Shown: in pieces, positions 15,713 through 23,613 of the stretch
Layout: every line of letters starts with the position of its first letter
How positions within the stretch are numbered: position 1 is the stretch's first letter
NCBI RefSeq assembly: GCF_001905545.1
Contig: NZ_LIPD01000007.1
Span: 627,045 to 691,044, forward strand
Length of the DNA: 64,000 nt
Source of the DNA: Streptomyces sp. CB02056
GTDB taxonomy: Bacteria; Actinomycetota; Actinomycetes; Streptomycetales; Streptomycetaceae
Direction: 5' to 3'
The notes under the pieces: model-generated
Databases searched by the model: none
What the model saw: only the letters and a program-made list of their open reading frames with translations
Told to the model about the DNA's origin: nothing
Translations under genes and position numbers: made by a program

Positions 15713-17988
15713 GCGCCGTCGCCGAGCCCGTGGTCGCCACCGATCTGGCGGTCGGCGGGATGACCTGCGCGGCGTGCGTGGGCCGGGTGGAGAAGCGGCT
15801 GGCCCGGATCGACGGGGTGACGGCCGGGGTGAACCTGGCGACCGGACGGGCCCGGGTGCTGCACCCGGCCGGGGTGCCGGTCGCGGAGCTGGTGGCGGCG
15901 GTCGAGCGGGCGGGCTACACCGCCGAGCCGCTGCCCGCCGGGGCGCCGGTCGGGGTGGCGGCGGAGGAGCCGGACGAGCGGTGGCGGCTGCTGGTCACCG
16001 CCCTGCTGGCCGTCCCGGTGCTGGTGCTGTCGATGGTGCCGTCGGCGCAGTTCACCGCCTGGCAGTGGGTCTGCTTCGCGCTCGCCGTCCCGGTGGTGAC
16101 CTGGGGGTCGGCCGGGTTCCACCTCCGCGCCCTGCGGGGGCTGCGGCACGCGGCGGCGACCATGGACACCCTGGTCAGCCTGGGTGTGGTGGCCTCCTTC
16201 GGCTGGTCCGCGTACGCGCTGTTCCTCGGCGGGGCGGGCGATCCGGACATGCGGATGCCCTTCTCGCTGACCGCCGACGGCGGCGGCACCGCGCACGTGT
16301 ACCTGGAGGCGGCGGTCGGCGTGCCGCTGTTCGTGCTGGCCGGGCGGCTGCTGGAGGGCCGGGTGCGGCGGCGCAGCGGGTCCGCGCTGCGGGCGCTGGC
16401 CGAGCTGGGCGCCAAGCAGGTGTGCCTGCGGGGGGCGGACGGCGAGGAGCGCCTGGTGCCGATCGAACTGCTGCTGCCCGGGCAGGAGTTCGTGGTGCGG
16501 CCGGGCGAACGGGTGGCCACCGACGGGGTGGTGGTCGACGGGGGTTCGGCGCTCGACCTGAGCCTGCTGACCGGGGAGAGCGTGCCGGTCGAGGTCGGCC
16601 CCGGGGACCGGGTGGCGGGCGCGACGGTGAACGTGGGCGGCGCCCTGGTGGTGCGGGCCACGGCGGTCGGCGCGGACACCCAACTGGCCCGGATCACCGC
16701 GCTGGTGGCGGAGGCCCAGGCCGGCAAGGCGCGGGCGCAGCGGCTGGCGGACGCGGTGGCCGGGGTGTTCGTGCCCTGCGTGCTGGCGGTCGCGGCGAGC
16801 GTGCTGGGCTTCTGGCTGGGCGCGGGCGCGGCCCCGCAGGCGGCGGTGACGGCGGCGGTCGCGGTGCTGGTGGTGGCCTGCCCGTGCGCGCTCGGGCTGG
16901 CCACGCCGACGGCGCTGCTGGCGGCGACCGGGCGGGGCGCGGAGCTGGGCGTGCTGGTGCGCGGCCCGGAGGTGCTGGAGAGCCTGCGCCGGGTGGACAC
17001 GGTGGTGATGGACAAGACCGGGACGCTGACCACCGGCCGGATGGAACTGGCCGCCGTCACCACCGCGGACGGTCCCACGCAGGACGAGGCCCTCCGGTTG
17101 GCCGGCGCGGTCGAGCACCGCTCCGAGCACCCGATCGGCCGGGCCGTCGCGACGGCGGCCCGCGAGCGCTGCGGGCCGCTGCCGGCCGTGACCGGCTTCG
17201 CGGCCGCCACCGGGCTCGGGGTGACCGGGACGGTCGAGGGCCGGGCCGTCCGGGTCGGGCGGCCGGACGACACCGCGCTGCCGCCGGCCCTGGCCGAGGC
17301 GGTGGCGCAGGCCGGGGAGGCGGGCCGCACGGCCGTCGTGGTCGAGCTGGACGAGCGGCCGGCGGCCGTCCTGGCGGTCGGCGACACGGTGCGCTCGGGG
17401 AGCTGGCGGGCCCTGCACCGGCTGCGCGGGCTGGGCCTGGAGACCGTACTGCTGACCGGGGACGGCCCCGGCGCCGCCCGGGCGGTGGCCGCCGAGCTGG
17501 GCATCGAGCGGGTGCACTCCTCGGCCTCCCCCGAGCGCAAGGCCGAGGTGGTGGCCGAACTGCGCGCCGCCGGACGGACGGTCGCGGTGGTCGGCGACGG
17601 CGTCAACGACGCCGTGGCACTGGCCTCGGCGGACCTCGGGGTGGCGCTGGCCTCCGGCAGCGACGCCGCGATCGGCGCGGCCGGGCTGACCCTGGTGCGC
17701 GGCGACATCGAGGCGGTGGTGGACGCCGTACGGCTGGCCCGGCAGACCCTGGCGACCATCCGGGCCAACCTGCTCTGGGCCTTCGGCTACAACCTGGTGC
17801 TGATCCCGCTGGCGGCGGTCGGACTGCTCAACCCGATGCTGGCGGCGGTCGCCATGTCGCTCAGCTCGCTGCTCGTGGTGGGCAACAGCCTGCGGCTGCG
17901 CACCTGGGAACCGGGGCGGGGACAGCGCAGGGGCCAGGGACAGGGGCAGGGACGGGGACAGGGACAGCGCAAGGGAGGACGACGGTGA
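15709..17988 (+). CDS. copA: Copper-translocating P1B-type ATPase
   Basis: The 759-aa protein has an N-terminal heavy-metal domain with GMTCAACVGR (C20, C23), eight membrane helices and a TGES actuator motif (LLTGESVPV). It also has the CPC metal site at C391-P392-C393, the phosphorylated D435 in DKTGTLTTG, the SEHPIGRA loop and GDGVNDA. The last helices carry NYN-like GYNLVLIP and MSLSSLLVVGNS, the pattern of Cu(I) exporters rather than Zn/Cd pumps. The C terminus is a 24-residue Gly/Gln/Arg tail from a purine-rich repeat (about 17918-17975), probably slippage-derived. It is coupled to both neighbours (GTGA before, TGATG after). The likely role is cytoplasmic copper efflux. Confidence 0.95.
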   Translation: MSAVAEPVVATDLAVGGMTCAACVGRVEKRLARIDGVTAGVNLATGRARVLHPAGVPVAELVAAVERAGYTAEPLPAGAPVGVAAEEPDERWRLLVTALLAVPVLVLSMVPSAQFTAWQWVCFALAVPVVTWGSAGFHLRALRGLRHAAATMDTLVSLGVVASFGWSAYALFLGGAGDPDMRMPFSLTADGGGTAHVYLEAAVGVPLFVLAGRLLEGRVRRRSGSALRALAELGAKQVCLRGADGEERLVPIELLLPGQEFVVRPGERVATDGVVVDGGSALDLSLLTGESVPVEVGPGDRVAGATVNVGGALVVRATAVGADTQLARITALVAEAQAGKARAQRLADAVAGVFVPCVLAVAASVLGFWLGAGAAPQAAVTAAVAVLVVACPCALGLATPTALLAATGRGAELGVLVRGPEVLESLRRVDTVVMDKTGTLTTGRMELAAVTTADGPTQDEALRLAGAVEHRSEHPIGRAVATAARERCGPLPAVTGFAAATGLGVTGTVEGRAVRVGRPDDTALPPALAEAVAQAGEAGRTAVVVELDERPAAVLAVGDTVRSGSWRALHRLRGLGLETVLLTGDGPGAARAVAAELGIERVHSSASPERKAEVVAELRAAGRTVAVVGDGVNDAVALASADLGVALASGSDAAIGAAGLTLVRGDIEAVVDAVRLARQTLATIRANLLWAFGYNLVLIPLAAVGLLNPMLAAVAMSLSSLLVVGNSLRLRTWEPGRGQRRGQGQGQGRGQGQRKGGRR

Positions 17989-18470
17989 TGGCCTGGCAGC
18001 GTCTCGGGGCGGTCGGCCCGCCGGTCGGCGCGGCGGCGCTGGCCCTGGTCCTGCTCACCGGCTGGACGGCGTTCGGCGGGGCCGGCCGCGACCGCCCGGT
18101 GGAGGCCGGCCCGGGCTGGGTGCTGCTGCCGACGGCCGGCGCGGCCTCCGCCACGGCGGCCTTCTTCACGATCCGCAACCCGGGCGACATACCGGACGAA
18201 CTGACCGGTGCCAGCTGGGAGTTCGGCGGCCGGATCACCCTGAAGCGGCACCTGCACCAGGGCGCGGCGGGCCGCTGGGAGCCGGCCCCGGCGCTGCCGG
18301 TGCCGGGCCGCGGCGAGCTGCGGATGACCCCGGAGGACGCGGACCTGATGATCGCCGACCCGCCGCCGCTGCGGGCCGGCCAGTGGGTGGAGTTCACCCT
18401 CACCTTCCGGCACAGCCCGCCGCTGCGGCTCGCCGCCCAGGTGCTGCCGGCGGCCGAACGGCCGCGCTGA
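17988..18470 (+). CDS. PCu(A)C-like copper chaperone with degenerate metal site
   Basis: The 160-aa membrane-anchored or secreted protein has an N-terminal helix (VGAAALALVLLTGWTAF, about 11-27). The rest resembles PCu(A)C periplasmic copper chaperones (ATAAFFTIRNPG; LPVPGRGELRMTPEDADLMI). The usual ligand set H-x10-M-x21-H-x-M is incomplete: HLH is kept, the middle Met position reads Trp/Glu, and the final H-x-M reads D-L-M. It may bind copper differently or only structurally. The ATG overlaps the ATPase stop by one base (TGATG). A 22-bp perfect terminator stem ends the operon. A CopC-like domain is an alternative, but the NPG and PEDADLM signature favours PCu(A)C. Confidence 0.75.
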   Translation: MAWQRLGAVGPPVGAAALALVLLTGWTAFGGAGRDRPVEAGPGWVLLPTAGAASATAAFFTIRNPGDIPDELTGASWEFGGRITLKRHLHQGAAGRWEPAPALPVPGRGELRMTPEDADLMIADPPPLRAGQWVEFTLTFRHSPPLRLAAQVLPAAERPR

Positions 18471-18485
18471 ACGGGCGCGCTGAAA

Positions 18486-18538
18486 ACGTCAGGGCGTGTC
18501 CCGCGGATCCTTCCGGTCCGCGGGACACGCCCTGACGT
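18486..18538. terminator. Strong bidirectional terminator
   Basis: Two perfectly complementary 22-nt arms (18486-18507 and 18517-18538) with a 9-nt loop lie between the convergent copper operon and nitroreductase gene. This is among the longest hairpins in the window. Confidence 0.85.
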
Positions 18539-18545
18539 CATCGGC

Positions 18546-19556
18546 TCAGGAAGGCCGCTCCCCGAGCGTCTCCTCGACCGCCCGGCGCGGGGTGGCCGCC
18601 CCGGGCGGTCCGTACCCGGCCCGCAGGACCAGCTGGACGTAGCCCGGCCCGGCCGCCGGGTCGCGCAGCGCCCAGCGGGTGTCCGGCCACTCGATCGCCT
18701 GGTGCCAGACCGTGAGCCGGACGCCGTGCAGCGTGGCCAGCAGCCAGACCCGCTCCAGCGCCTGCCCGGTGCGCAGCCAGTCCGGCGGGCCGTCGCCGCG
18801 GGTGGTGAGGGTGCACAGCTGGGGCAGCGCCTCGAAGCGCTGCGAGGGCGGCTGCTCGGGGGCCTCCGGCGGGCGGCCGCCGAACTCGCGCATCGGCACC
18901 CGGGCGTCGTGGTCCTGCGGGCCGAGCGCCGACCGCGGGATGCCGTCCTCGGCGGTGCCGTCGTCGGGCCGCAGCCAGGCGCGGGACTCGGCGGACCTGG
19001 CCGGGTCGGCGGCGTTGCGGCGCTCGGCGTCGGCGGTGAGCTCCTGCACCCGCCGTACGCCCTCCTCCTCCAGCGCGGCCAGGGTGACGCCCTCCTCCCG
19101 GGCGGCGGCCATCAGCTCGCCGATCACCGCCTCGGGCACGTCGCGCTGGGTGAAGGGCTCGCGGCTGGAGTGCCGGGCGGCGATGGCGGGGTAGAGGTCG
19201 CGACCGAAGGGCGCCTCCGCGACGGCCGGGCGGGAGAGGTCGAGCACGGCGAGCAGCCCGGGCTCGGCGACGTCCGGCAGCAGCCGGACCAGCGGTTCCC
19301 GGTCCAGCCGCCCGGCCGCCACCCGCAGGTTGAACACGGCCGCGCCGACCGCGATGTGCACGGCCGCGCCGGCCGGGTCGGCCAGCGGTACGGAACGATC
19401 GGTGTCGGCGTACACGGCGAGCCCGCGCCCGTCCGGGGTCGGCACGAACCGCCAGGGCTGGCTGTTGTGCAGCGACGGCGCCGCGCCGCCGGCGGCGGCG
19501 AGCAGGCGCAGGTCGGCCGCGCTGAGCATCTGGGTGAGAGCCGGGTCGAGCGTCAT
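18546..19556 (-). CDS. Acg-family FMN-binding oxidoreductase (nitroreductase-like)
   Basis: The 336-aa protein belongs to the Acg group of nitroreductase-fold proteins: SLHNSQPWRFV near the N terminus, RHSSREPF in the middle and a distinct C-terminal half (RTGQALERVWLLATLHGVRLTVWHQAIEWP). Mycobacterial Acg is DevR-controlled and thought to sequester FMN during non-replicating persistence. The ATG 19556 follows GAAGGAG. A DevR-like box (19664-19677) lies about 110 bp upstream. The neighbouring universal stress protein, GAF kinase and LuxR regulator are the same set found in DevR/OsdR regulons. Assignment from family motifs; the regulon link is inferred. Confidence 0.88.
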   Translation of the reverse strand: MTLDPALTQMLSAADLRLLAAAGGAAPSLHNSQPWRFVPTPDGRGLAVYADTDRSVPLADPAGAAVHIAVGAAVFNLRVAAGRLDREPLVRLLPDVAEPGLLAVLDLSRPAVAEAPFGRDLYPAIAARHSSREPFTQRDVPEAVIGELMAAAREEGVTLAALEEEGVRRVQELTADAERRNAADPARSAESRAWLRPDDGTAEDGIPRSALGPQDHDARVPMREFGGRPPEAPEQPPSQRFEALPQLCTLTTRGDGPPDWLRTGQALERVWLLATLHGVRLTVWHQAIEWPDTRWALRDPAAGPGYVQLVLRAGYGPPGAATPRRAVEETLGERPS

Positions 19557-19663
19557 GGCGTTCCACTCCTTCAGCCGCTGGGCTTCGGCATCAACCGCGG
19601 GGTCAGGACGGGCCCGGAGGTCCCGCTGCTTCCGAGCGTGCGCGCCCGGCCGCGCGGACGACA

Positions 19664-19677
19664 GGGCCCTTGGGCCC
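19664..19677. promoter_or_regulatory. DevR/OsdR-like box upstream of Acg gene
   Basis: GGGCCCTTGGGCCC fits GGGMCNNNNGKCCC, the core of the mycobacterial DevR site. It is about 114 bp upstream of the acg-like start. Confidence 0.5.
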
Positions 19678-19717
19678 GTCCTCAGGACGGCCGGGCCGGG
19701 GGCCGTCGCGGGCAAAG

Positions 19718-19761
19718 GCCCGTCCGGTGGATCGGGACGGGGGCGGATCCACCGGACGGGC
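19718..19761 (-). terminator. Terminator of the universal stress protein gene
   Basis: A perfect 16-bp stem (19718-19733 with 19746-19761) and 12-nt loop begin 5 bp after the stop codon. On the minus strand it is followed by CCTTT. Confidence 0.75.
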
Positions 19762-19766
19762 GTCCG

Positions 19767-20627
19767 TCACCCGTGCGGGACGACCGCGACGGGAGCCTCG
19801 GCGTGGTGCAGGACGGCGTGCGCGACCCGGCCGAGCCGGGGGCCGAACTCGATCGGGCGGCGGCCCCGGCCGACCACCACCAGGGCGGCGCCCGCGGAGG
19901 CCTCGACCAGGGCGCGGGCGGCCCCGAGCTGCACGTCCTCGACCACCTCGACGTCCGGGTACCGCTCTCGCGGTCCGGCCAGGGCGAGCGAGAGCAGCTC
20001 GGCCTCCAGCGCCTCCAGCTGGCCGAGCTCGGCGGCCGGGACGGCGCCGCCCGCGTAGCCGAACACCGGCGGCAGGTCCCAGCCGTGCACCGCCCGGACC
20101 CGGGCGCCGCGCAGGGCCGCCGCGCGGAAGGCGAAGTCGAGCACCTCCGGCTCCGGGGTGTGGGCGTCGACGCCGACCACCACCTCGCCCTTGCCGCTCT
20201 CGCCGGCCGTTCCGGCCTCGCGCACCACGACCAGCGGCACGGTGCTGCGCCCGGCCACCGAGATGCTGACCGAGCCCAGAAGCAGCCCGGTGAAGCCGCC
20301 GCGGCCGCGCGAGCCGAGCACCAGCAGCTCCGCCTCCGCGGCGGCGGCCAGCAGACCGTCCACCGGCGCGTCCAGGACGGCGTCGGTCTCCACGGTCAGG
20401 TCCGGGTGCAGGCCGCGGACGTCCTCGGCGGCCTCGGCCAGGGTGCGGCGGACGGCCTCGGGCAGGTCGTCCGACTCGGCGAAGGAGGACACCCCGTCGG
20501 TCAGCCACGGCCAGGCGTGCACCAGGCGCAGCGAGGCGCCCCGGCGCTCCGCCTCGGCGGCGGCCCAGTGAACGGCCGCGGTGCTCTGCGGCGACCCGTC
20601 GACCCCGGCCAGCACGGTTGACGTCAT
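19767..20627 (-). CDS. Tandem universal stress protein
   Basis: The 286-aa protein carries two UspA domains. The first (about 1-140) has the ATP-binding signature GSRGRGGFTGLLLGSVS. The second (about 150-286) has the weaker GRGRRPIEFGPRLGRVAHAV, so it may bind nucleotide less well. Tandem Usp proteins of this layout are abundant members of the DevR dormancy regulon in mycobacteria and of OsdR-linked loci in streptomycetes. The ATG 20627 follows GGAGGAAG. It is divergent from the histidine kinase gene, and a DevR-like box lies in the shared upstream region. It has its own terminator, so it is probably monocistronic. Confidence 0.92.
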   Translation of the reverse strand: MTSTVLAGVDGSPQSTAAVHWAAAEAERRGASLRLVHAWPWLTDGVSSFAESDDLPEAVRRTLAEAAEDVRGLHPDLTVETDAVLDAPVDGLLAAAAEAELLVLGSRGRGGFTGLLLGSVSISVAGRSTVPLVVVREAGTAGESGKGEVVVGVDAHTPEPEVLDFAFRAAALRGARVRAVHGWDLPPVFGYAGGAVPAAELGQLEALEAELLSLALAGPRERYPDVEVVEDVQLGAARALVEASAGAALVVVGRGRRPIEFGPRLGRVAHAVLHHAEAPVAVVPHG

Positions 20628-20771
20628 GTCTCTTCCTCCACACTGTCGACACGCTGTCGACGCTCGGCGGTTCGGCGCGGGCCGCGGTGCGCTCTGACGC
20701 CCCGTCCGCTCCTCCCCCACCCTGGCACCCGCACACGGCCCGGCGGCAGAGGCCGCAGGACCCTCCGCGAC

Positions 20772-20785
20772 GGGACGAAAGGCCC
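20772..20785. promoter_or_regulatory. DevR/OsdR-like box between Usp and kinase genes
   Basis: GGGACGAAAGGCCC matches GGGMCNNNNGKCCC. It is 145 bp before the Usp start and 190 bp before the kinase start, so it could serve either. Confidence 0.5.
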
Positions 20786-20974
20786 GCCCGACGGAGCCTA
20801 CGGCCGACCCCGCCGTCCCGGCCACCGACACCGGGGCACTACCGTGAACACGGCAATCCCGCTGGTCGGACGGCACCCGAGTCGGGTCGGGCGGCGGGGG
20901 CCGTCCGGACGGTGGGCGGGGTGCGTCCGGACGGTGGACGGGCTGGTCAGGGCAGGACGACGAGGAGGACAGCG

Positions 20975-22714
20975 GTGGGCGGAGCGGACGGCGGCGCGGC
21001 GGGTGGCGGCGCGCGGATGCCACGGCTGCGCCTGGACGAGCTGCTGGAGGAGCTCCAGTGGCGGATCGACGCGGCGCGCGGCACGCAGAACCGGGTGCAC
21101 AGCCTGTTGGAGGCGGTGCTGGCGGTCGGGCGTGAGCTGGACCTGGCGCAGGCGCTGCACCGGATCGTGGAGGCCGCCGCCGACCTGGTGGACGCCCGGT
21201 ACGGGGCGCTCGGGGTGATCGGGCCGGACGGGCACACCCTGTCGCAGTTCCTGACGGTGGGCCTGAGCGAGGAGGAGATCGCCGAGATCGGCCCGCCGCC
21301 GTCGGGCCGGGGCATCCTGGGCGAGCTGATCCGCGAGCCGCGGCCGCTGCGCTGCCCGGTGCTGTCCGACCACCCGGCCTCGGCCGGCTTCCCGGCGAAC
21401 CACCCGCCGATGCACACCTTCCTGGGGGTGCCGGTGCGGGTGCACGGCGAGGTGTTCGGCAACCTCTACCTGACCGACAAGCGCGGCGGGCTGGACTTCG
21501 ACGAGGACGACGAGGCGGTGATCTCGACCCTGGCGGTCGCGGCCGGGGTGGCGATCGACAACGCCCGGCTGTACGAGGAGGCGCAGCTGCGCCAGCGCTG
21601 GCTGCGGGCGAGCACCGAGATCACCCGCAGCCTGCTGTCGGGGGCGCCGCGACTGGAGGTGGTCGAGCTGATCGCCCGCCGGGCCCGGGAGATCTCCGGC
21701 GCCGAGCTGGCGGACGTCTCGGTGGCGCTGGCCGGCCCGGAGGAGCGGGCCGAGGAGCTGACGGTGGAGGTCGCGCTCGGCGCCGATCCCTCCGCGCGGC
21801 TGGGGGTGACGGTGCCGGTGGACGGCACGCTGTCCGGCGCCGCGTACGCCTCCGGTTCGCCGGCCACCAGTGACGAGCTGGCCTCCGACACCCGTTTCCC
21901 GGCCGGTCCGGCGGGCCGCTTCGACGGGCTGGGCGCGGCGGTGGCGGTGCCGCTGGGCACCGGCGCCGGGTACGGGCGGGGCGTGCTGCTGCTGGCCCGG
22001 GCGCAGGGGCAGCCGGCCTTCGGGCCGGAGGAGACGGGCCCGCTGCTGGGCTTCGCCGACCAGGCCGCGCTGGCCCTGGAGCTGGCCGAACGGCGGCGCG
22101 ACGCCGAGCAGTTGAACCTGCTGGAGGACCGTGACCGGATCGCCAGGGACCTGCACGACCTGGCGATCCAGCGGCTGTTCGCGACCGGGATGACGCTGCA
22201 GAGCGCGGGCCGGCTGATCGAGAGCCAGGCCGCGGCGGACCGGGTGGCCCGGGCGGTGGCCGACCTGGACGAGACCATCAAGATCATCCGCTCGACCATC
22301 TTCGGCCTGCGCGCCCACAGCGAGCCGGACCGCGGCCTGCGCGCCCGGGCCACCCGGGTGGTCACCGAGGCCCAGGGGCCGCTCGGCTTCGCGCCCCGAC
22401 TGAGCATGGAGGGCCTGCTGGACACCGACGTGCCGCAGGAGCTGGCCGGGCACGTGGTCGCGGTCCTCGCCGAGGCACTCAGCAACGCCGCCCGGCACGC
22501 CGGGGCGTCCCGGGTCGAGGTGACGCTGCGCGCGCTGGCCGGGCGGGTGGCGCTGACCGTGACGGACGACGGCGTCGGCGTGCCCGAGGGCGGGCGGCGC
22601 AGCGGGCTGCGCAACCTGGCCGAGCGCGCCGACCGGGTCGGCGGCTCGTTCACCGTCGACCCGGCCGAGGGCGGCGGCACCCGGCTGGCATGGGAGGCCC
22701 CGGTCGGGTCCTGA
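20975..22714 (+). CDS. DevS/OsdK-like GAF-GAF histidine kinase
   Basis: The 579-aa soluble sensor kinase has two GAF domains (about 40-190 and 205-365), a HisKA_3 dimerisation domain with DRIARDLHDLAIQRL (phospho-acceptor H394), and a HATPase domain (EALSNAARHAG; DDGVGVPEGG; SGLRNLAERADRVGG). GAF1 contains HPASAGFPANHPPMHTFLGV, the segment that carries the haem-ligating His in mycobacterial DevS/DosT. The corresponding residue here is H143, so haem-based O2/NO/CO or redox sensing is plausible. GTG 20975 follows GAGGAGG. The cognate regulator is probably the DevR-like gene at 25948-26667, five genes away, a separation seen in other actinomycetes. Confidence 0.93.
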   Translation: MGGADGGAAGGGARMPRLRLDELLEELQWRIDAARGTQNRVHSLLEAVLAVGRELDLAQALHRIVEAAADLVDARYGALGVIGPDGHTLSQFLTVGLSEEEIAEIGPPPSGRGILGELIREPRPLRCPVLSDHPASAGFPANHPPMHTFLGVPVRVHGEVFGNLYLTDKRGGLDFDEDDEAVISTLAVAAGVAIDNARLYEEAQLRQRWLRASTEITRSLLSGAPRLEVVELIARRAREISGAELADVSVALAGPEERAEELTVEVALGADPSARLGVTVPVDGTLSGAAYASGSPATSDELASDTRFPAGPAGRFDGLGAAVAVPLGTGAGYGRGVLLLARAQGQPAFGPEETGPLLGFADQAALALELAERRRDAEQLNLLEDRDRIARDLHDLAIQRLFATGMTLQSAGRLIESQAAADRVARAVADLDETIKIIRSTIFGLRAHSEPDRGLRARATRVVTEAQGPLGFAPRLSMEGLLDTDVPQELAGHVVAVLAEALSNAARHAGASRVEVTLRALAGRVALTVTDDGVGVPEGGRRSGLRNLAERADRVGGSFTVDPAEGGGTRLAWEAPVGS

Positions 22715-22735
22715 GGCCTACTCCCCGCGGGGCGG

Positions 22736-23575
22736 TCAGCCCCGCAGGGCGCCCAGGAAGGCGAGCAGGTGGGCGTTGAACTCCGCCGGCCGCTCCATGT
22801 TCGGGTAGTGCCCGGTGCCCTCGACGGTCACCGCGCGGCCGTCGACGACGGTGCGGACGACCCGTTCGGCCAGGTTGACGTGGTCCGCCGAGTCGATGCC
22901 GCCGTTGATCGCCAGCAGCGGGACGGTGATCCCGGTCAGCCGCTTCCAGGTGTCGGTGACCGGCACCAGGTACTGGGGGTCGTCGGGGGTGTGCTTGGAA
23001 ATGGTGTTCCGGGTCATCTCCTTGAGCCGGCGCACCACCTCCGGGTCGACCTCGTCCAGGCGGCGGTGCGGCCCGGAGGCGAGCCGGGTGAAGGAGTCGA
23101 TCCAGCCCTCGCCGTCGCCCTCGGCGAGGGCCGCGGTCTGGTCGGCGGCGAGTTCGCCCAGCCACGGGTCGGTGAACTCGGACTCGCTGGTGCCGTTGCC
23201 GCTGATCACCAACGCGCGGACCAGCTCCGGGTGTTCGAGCGCCAGGTCGAGGGCGATCGTACCGCCCATGGACAGTCCGATCACCGTCAGCGGGCCGAGG
23301 CCGAGGTGGCGCAGCAGGTCCGCCAGGTCGTCGGCGGGCCGGAACGGCCGGCTCGCGTTGTCGGAGGCGCCGTGGCCGCGGGCGTCCAACGCGATCACCC
23401 GGTACGCGGGCAGCAGGGCGGGGAGCTGGTCCGCCCAGCTCCGGTGGTCCAGCAGGCCGCCGTGCAGCAGCACCAGCGGCTCGCCCGTACCGGCGTCGAG
23501 GTAGGCGAGGCGGCCGTGGCCGCTGTCGAAGAAGCACAGGTCATCGGTGGAACCGGTAACAGTGGATTCAGTCAT
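22736..23575 (-). CDS. Serine alpha/beta hydrolase
   Basis: The 279-aa protein has HGGLLDHRSW (oxyanion region), the nucleophile elbow GLSMGG (Ser), GHGASD and the catalytic His in EGTGHYPNMERP, so it is a canonical alpha/beta hydrolase of the 3-oxoadipate enol-lactonase or esterase type. The ATG 23575 lacks a ribosome site, but a TAAAAT -10 box (23588-23583, minus strand) is 7 nt upstream, so the mRNA is probably leaderless. It is divergent from the dehydrogenase-TetR operon across a 38-bp spacer containing a palindromic operator. It should therefore be controlled by that TetR. Substrate unknown. Confidence 0.88.
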   Translation of the reverse strand: MTESTVTGSTDDLCFFDSGHGRLAYLDAGTGEPLVLLHGGLLDHRSWADQLPALLPAYRVIALDARGHGASDNASRPFRPADDLADLLRHLGLGPLTVIGLSMGGTIALDLALEHPELVRALVISGNGTSESEFTDPWLGELAADQTAALAEGDGEGWIDSFTRLASGPHRRLDEVDPEVVRRLKEMTRNTISKHTPDDPQYLVPVTDTWKRLTGITVPLLAINGGIDSADHVNLAERVVRTVVDGRAVTVEGTGHYPNMERPAEFNAHLLAFLGALRG

Positions 23576-23582
23576 GACGACA

Positions 23583-23606
23583 ATTTTAGGTCGTGTGACC
23601 TATATT
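23583..23606. promoter_or_regulatory. Divergent leaderless promoters with TetR palindrome
   Basis: TAGGTCGTGTGACCTA (23587-23602) has 6-bp arms around 4 bases. It is flanked and overlapped by a minus-strand -10 box TAAAAT and a plus-strand -10 box TATATT (23601-23606), each 7 nt from an ATG. One repressor dimer here would block both genes. The TetR gene at 24756 is the obvious candidate. Confidence 0.7.
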
Positions 23607-23613
23607 TGTCTCC

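Noticed and set aside
15555..17987. Long plus-strand frame overlapping the copper ATPase and continuing into the PCu(A)C gene
   Set aside because: Only the part after 17988 is protein-like; the remainder is an Arg/Gly-rich shadow of the ATPase frame.
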